Origin: a bacterium
Lineage (GTDB): Bacteria; UBP6; UBA1177
Assembly (NCBI GenBank): GCA_017405875.1
Contig: JAFQZM010000026.1
Span: 1 to 41,179, forward strand
Direction of reading: 5' to 3'
Length of the DNA: 41,179 nt
The notes under the pieces were generated by a model. The model was not told where the DNA came from. It saw only the letters and a program-made list of their open reading frames with translations, and made no database searches. Positions 38,187 through 41,179 of the stretch are shown here, piece by piece; the stretch's first letter is position 1; every line of letters begins with the position of its first letter. The position numbers and the translations under genes are program-made.

Positions 38187-38264
38187 CTTCTGGTCATCGA
38201 AGAACAATGACAGGTCTCAGACAGGAAATTAAGCCCTTGGGCACCCGACTTCTACGACCAGAAA
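38187..38264 (-). promoter_or_regulatory. ribosomal L10 leader (rplJL autoregulation)
   Basis: On the minus strand TTCTGGTC (38256-38263) pairs with GACCAGAA (38188-38195) to close a structure. Within it, GGGTGCCCAAGGGCTTAAT and a CCTGTCTGAGAC segment match the conserved core of L10 leaders (Rfam RF00557), the binding site for L10 with L7/L12. It fills the 112-base gap between rplA and rplJ. Confidence 0.8.
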
Positions 38265-38278
38265 CGATTATTAAAAAA

Positions 38279-38983
38279 CTACTTAGCCTCGTTTGCGAGA
38301 GCTGACTCATCAAGTTTGAGTCCCGGTCCCATCGTGCAGGAAATCGTGACTTTCTTGATGAATGCTCCTTTTGCCGTTGCCGGTTTCAGCTTCTGAAGGT
38401 CTTTGATAAATTCAACGACGTTGTCGTAAATTTTATCGGGACCGAAACTGAGCTTGCCGACCATGCAGCAAAGGACACCGGCTTTGTTGACTTTAAACTC
38501 AACACGACCGGCTTTTACAAGTTTGATTGCCGCGGTAATGTCGTTGTTGACAGTTCCGAGTTTCGGGTTCGGCATCAAACCTTTTCTTCCGAGAACCTTA
38601 CCGAGTTTACCGATTTTACCCATCATTGCCGGAATCGTGACCAGTTTGTCGAAATCAGTCCATTCTTCCTGCATGATTTTGTCGATAAGCTCTTCGCTGC
38701 CGTAAAAATCAGCACCGGCGTTCTTAGCCTGCTCAACCATGTCCGCGGGGACAATCGCACAGACTTTTACGACTTTGCCGACACCGTGAGGGAATACGGT
38801 AGCACCTCTGACCATCTGATCCGATTTCTTTGCGTTAATACCGAGGTTAACTGCAAGTTCAACCGTCTCGTCGAATTTTTTGGATGCGCTTTTCTGAAGA
38901 ATCGTTACAGCTTCCTGAACGGTGTACTTAATGTTTCTGTCGAAATTTTTAGCTGCATCTGTGAGTCTTTTTCCAGCTGCCAT
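38279..38983 (-). CDS. rplA: 50S ribosomal protein L1
   Basis: A 234-residue L1 of standard length, with GRKGLMPNPKLGTV, the L1 signature, and the preceding MMGKIGKLGKVL. It binds the L1 stalk of 23S rRNA and in many bacteria represses its own mRNA. It starts 10 bases after rplK with a strong GGAGG (AAGGAGGGAAAA). Confidence 0.97.
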   Translation of the reverse strand: MAAGKRLTDAAKNFDRNIKYTVQEAVTILQKSASKKFDETVELAVNLGINAKKSDQMVRGATVFPHGVGKVVKVCAIVPADMVEQAKNAGADFYGSEELIDKIMQEEWTDFDKLVTIPAMMGKIGKLGKVLGRKGLMPNPKLGTVNNDITAAIKLVKAGRVEFKVNKAGVLCCMVGKLSFGPDKIYDNVVEFIKDLQKLKPATAKGAFIKKVTISCTMGPGLKLDESALANEAK

Positions 38984-38993
38984 TTTTCCCTCC

Positions 38994-39416
38994 TTACTCT
39001 ACGGTAATGCCCATGCTGCGGGCAGTTCCGATGATAATTTGTTCTGCAGCTTCAAGATCTGTCGTGTTGAGGTCGACAAGTTTCATCTTTGCGATCTCAG
39101 CAATCTGATCCATCTTCAAAGAACCGATTTTCTTTTTGTTGGGCTCCCCGGATCCTTTACTCTTGTCTAATGCTTTCATAAGCAGCTGGGAAGCAGGCGG
39201 AGTTTTTGTAATGAACGTGAAGGATCTGTCGCTGTAAATCGTAATGACGACAGGAATTACATAACCTTTCTGTTCCTGTGTCTTTGCGTTGAAAGCCTTA
39301 CAGAACTCCATGATGTTTACGCCGTGCTGTCCGAGTGCAGGACCAACGGGAGGAGCCGGATTCGCTGCGGCTGCAGGAATCTGCAACTTTACGTTTGCGA
39401 TCACTTTCTTAGCCAT
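38994..39416 (-). CDS. rplK: 50S ribosomal protein L11
   Basis: A 140-residue L11. The proline-rich N-terminal domain ([20 protein letters not shown]) and the C-terminal rRNA-binding domain ([15 protein letters not shown], ending in ARSMGITVE) are both complete. It forms the GTPase-associated centre with 23S rRNA. It is 21 bases after nusG, with AGGAG upstream. Confidence 0.97.
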   Translation of the reverse strand: MAKKVIANVKLQIPAAAANPAPPVGPALGQHGVNIMEFCKAFNAKTQEQKGYVIPVVITIYSDRSFTFITKTPPASQLLMKALDKSKGSGEPNKKKIGSLKMDQIAEIAKMKLVDLNTTDLEAAEQIIIGTARSMGITVE

Positions 39417-39437
39417 TGTTTTACTCCTCTTAAAATG

Positions 39438-40010
39438 TTAATCCTCAACCTTCTCAACCTGCGAGAAGTTAAGCTCGACGGGTGTAGAACGCCCAAAAAT
39501 ATTAACCAATACTTCTAACTTTTCTTTTCCTTCCTTTACGTCGTCGATAACGGCTTTGAAACCGGCGAAAGGCCCGTCTTTGATAAGGATCATCTCACCT
39601 TTCTCGTACATCGTAGAGGAAGAACCGGAAACCTCGCCCTCTTCAAGCATTCTCTTGATTTTCTGGATCTCGGCTTCCGTAATAACCATAGGCATAGCAA
39701 AACTTTGTTTCTGTTTCGGTGTCTGGAATCTCTTTTTTTCTCCTATGAAAAGCGGCTTTCTTGAAAAAGGAACTTCTTTGACGAGAAGAAGAGCATCTTC
39801 CGAGAATTCCATCTGAATGAAAACGTATCCCGGATAGAGATTCTTTTTGACGATTTTGGTTTTTCCGTCTTTTTTCTCTTCTATCTCGACTTCGGGAACA
39901 ATGATTTCGCCGAAAGAATCCTGCATTTCCTTTTCCGCAATCAGTCTTTCGATCGCATTTTTCAGTTTGCTTTCTTCACCTGACTGTGTGTGAATTGCAT
40001 ACCATTTCAT
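39438..40010 (-). CDS. nusG: transcription termination/antitermination factor NusG
   Basis: A 190-residue NusG. The NGN domain begins MKWYAIHTQSGEE and includes KKNLYPGYVFIQME, which binds the RNA polymerase clamp. The C-terminal KOW domain (GEMILIKDGPFAGFKAVIDD) binds Rho, NusE or ribosomes. It lies 16 bases after secE. The length is close to E. coli NusG (181), with no extra domain II. Confidence 0.96.
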   Translation of the reverse strand: MKWYAIHTQSGEESKLKNAIERLIAEKEMQDSFGEIIVPEVEIEEKKDGKTKIVKKNLYPGYVFIQMEFSEDALLLVKEVPFSRKPLFIGEKKRFQTPKQKQSFAMPMVITEAEIQKIKRMLEEGEVSGSSSTMYEKGEMILIKDGPFAGFKAVIDDVKEGKEKLEVLVNIFGRSTPVELNFSQVEKVED

Positions 40011-40026
40011 GGATAACCGCCCGATT

Positions 40027-40410
40027 TTAGTAAATCAATCTGGAAAGATTCGACCAGATAAGATCGAAAACAACAAAGACCACCAGCATTATACCGACAA
40101 ACACGAAAACCGAAATCGTCGTGACTTTCGTCTCTTCCTTCGTCGGAGTTACGACCTTTTTGAGTTCGTCTATCGCTTTATTAAGCTCGTCAAGGTAAAA
40201 ACCTTTTTTTCCTTTCCAGAAGTAAAAAGTGATTCCCGCTGCAAGAATGAAACCGACAAGATTTTTTACCGGCAGCACCGAAAGCAGCTTGACGTCGGCG
40301 ATATCAATCGCTCTGATTCCGAGCAGTGCATCGGAAACCTGCGTCATGAAATACATCAGAACAAGGAAAAAAACCGTATAAAGCCCAAGGACTATCTTTC
40401 CGTTTTTCAT
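40027..40410 (-). CDS. secE: preprotein translocase subunit SecE
   Basis: A 127-residue SecE with three membrane helices (about 7-23, 49-65 and 98-119). The conserved cytosolic amphipathic segment and hinge (ELKKVVTPTKEETKVTT, 82-98) precede the last helix, the part that clamps SecY. Many bacteria have a one-helix SecE of about 60 residues; the three-helix, 127-residue form is that of E. coli and relatives. ATG 40410 was chosen over an in-frame ATG at 40458, which lies inside the tRNA gene. Confidence 0.93.
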   Translation of the reverse strand: MKNGKIVLGLYTVFFLVLMYFMTQVSDALLGIRAIDIADVKLLSVLPVKNLVGFILAAGITFYFWKGKKGFYLDELNKAIDELKKVVTPTKEETKVTTISVFVFVGIMLVVFVVFDLIWSNLSRLIY

Positions 40411-40428
40411 AAGACCCTCAATCAAAAA

Positions 40429-40504
40429 TGGCAGGCCAGGCAGGAATCGAACCCGCAACCCCCGGTTTTGGAGACCGATGCTCTACCAATTGAACTACTG
40501 ACCT
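40429..40504 (-). tRNA. trnW: tRNA-Trp (anticodon CCA)
   Basis: A 73-base cloverleaf plus an encoded CCA end (40429-40431). The acceptor stem AGGTCAG pairs with CTGGCCT; the D-arm contains TTCAATTGGTAGAGC. The anticodon loop CTCCAAA gives anticodon CCA, and GGGTTCGATTCC forms the T-arm. It sits between rpmG and secE, a common arrangement in bacterial secE operons. Confidence 0.97.
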
Positions 40505-40518
40505 GCCTCGAGACCAAA

Positions 40519-40695
40519 CTAAATCTTTACCTCTTTATGAACAGTGTGTTTTCTGTCATAGGGGCAGTACTTTTTGATTTCCATTTTATCAGCGGTGTTC
40601 TTTTTGTTCTTCATGGTCGTATAATTTTTTCTCTTGCACTCAGAACAGCAGAGAGCGATTTTGACTCTCGCACCGACTTTTTTCTTAGAACCCAT
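40519..40695 (-). CDS. rpmG: 50S ribosomal protein L33
   Basis: A 58-residue protein beginning [15 protein letters not shown] and containing [20 protein letters not shown], the L33 core, and ending [10 protein letters not shown]. Cys17 and Cys20 form the CxxC pair, and Cys44 starts the second half (CPYD). The fourth zinc ligand expected at residue 47 is Asp, and an extra Cys16 precedes the pair. GGAG lies 7 bases upstream of the ATG, 13 bases after the tuf stop. It is too short for a typical ORF cutoff but well supported by sequence and place in the operon. Confidence 0.94.
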   Translation of the reverse strand: MGSKKKVGARVKIALCCSECKRKNYTTMKNKKNTADKMEIKKYCPYDRKHTVHKEVKI

Positions 40696-40708
40696 TTTTT
40701 ACTCCAAA

Positions 40709-41179
40709 CTATTCAATTATCTTGGAAACGACGCCTGCGCCGACCGTTCTTCCGCCTTCTCTGATTGCGAAACGGAGACCTTCGTCCATTGCGATCGGAA
40801 CTATAAGATTTGCCGTGATTTTTACATGGTCACCCGGCATTACCATCTTAACGTCTTCCGGAAGCTCAAGTGTTCCCGTTACATCCGTCGTTCTGAAGAA
40901 GAACTGAGGTCTGTAACCCGTGAAGAACGGGGTGTGACGGCCGCCTTCTTCCTTCGTAAGTACGTAGCACTCGCCTACGAACTTCGTGTGAGGAGTGATG
41001 CTTCCCGGTTTCGCGAGGACCTGGCCTCTCTCTACTTCGTCCTTCTTCGTTCCTCTCAGGAGGCAGCCTACGTTGTCGCCTGCTTCGCCCTGATCAAGGA
41101 GCTTTCTGAACATCTCTACGCCTGTTACCGTGGTTTCCTGCGTCGGTTTGATACCTACGATCTGAACCTTGTCGCTGAC
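40709..41179 (-). CDS. tuf: elongation factor Tu, C-terminal part
   Basis: The last 156 residues of EF-Tu, open at the right edge of the window. Visible are domain II ([20 protein letters not shown]) and domain III ([35 protein letters not shown]) through the end ([20 protein letters not shown]). It delivers aminoacyl-tRNA to the ribosome. It is the first visible gene of the tuf-rpmG-trnW-secE-nusG-rplKAJL-rpoBC operon. Any fusG/rpsG genes and the promoter lie outside the window. Confidence 0.98.
   Translation of the reverse strand, partial: VSDKVQIVGIKPTQETTVTGVEMFRKLLDQGEAGDNVGCLLRGTKKDEVERGQVLAKPGSITPHTKFVGECYVLTKEEGGRHTPFFTGYRPQFFFRTTDVTGTLELPEDVKMVMPGDHVKITANLIVPIAMDEGLRFAIREGGRTVGAGVVSKIIE

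Overview
The window is a bacterial chromosome segment from a Gram-negative-type organism. It carries the core block tuf-rpmG-tRNA(Trp)-secE-nusG-rplKAJL-rpoBC, the 5' edge of a 16S rRNA gene, a surface-glycan cluster with Wzx and Wzy, and a three-helix SecE. I cannot place the phylum. RpoB and RpoC read as proteobacteria-like, while the FHA/sigma-54 regulator, the WD40-type Ser/Thr kinase and the DUF4416 protein point to a deltaproteobacterial-grade or deeper-branching lineage. Two parS-like ParB sites, an rRNA operon and rpoBC suggest, by inference, a position in the origin-proximal part of the chromosome.

Layout. 1-20 is the start of a 16S rRNA gene reading leftwards, with its promoter at 121-154. 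376-4715 is a plus-strand operon: FHA-AAA+ sigma-54 activator, TrmN6-like methyltransferase, ADP-ribose-type Nudix hydrolase, RlmD-type rRNA methyltransferase and a small membrane protein. 4690-6483 is a convergent polytopic membrane protein. 6600-8319 is a promoter followed by yceD-rpmF-plsX. 8389-9582 is a TraB/PrgY-family protein.

9744-28431 is a long run of minus-strand genes, mostly separated by 0-40 bases. In transcription order they are: Wzy/EpsG-like polymerase, Wzx flippase, ATP-grasp ligase, PLP-fold protein, second ATP-grasp ligase, GNAT acyltransferase, opine-dehydrogenase-like enzyme, (palindromic repeat), VioA-type aminotransferase, rfbA, rfbB, DUF4416, a shortened nucleosidase-like protein, recC and the WD40 kinase. 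The rfbA-rfbB-aminotransferase set predicts a dTDP-4-amino-4,6-dideoxyhexose. The ATP-grasp, opine-DH and GNAT genes predict an amino-acid- or opine-like acyl decoration of the glycan. No glycosyltransferase is visible.

28582-41179 is the ribosomal/RNA-polymerase operon on the minus strand. It contains an L10 leader, an attenuator-like hairpin between rplL and rpoB, and a strong terminator after rpoC.

The most unusual items are: (i) three intergenic elements that share GC-rich (GGC)n arms but hold short tandem repeats of different sequence and period; (ii) the glycan-decoration cluster; (iii) a sigma-54 activator with FHA domains, an altered GAFTGA loop and no DNA-binding domain; and (iv) a recC with no recB or recD beside it, overlapping a receptor-like kinase gene.
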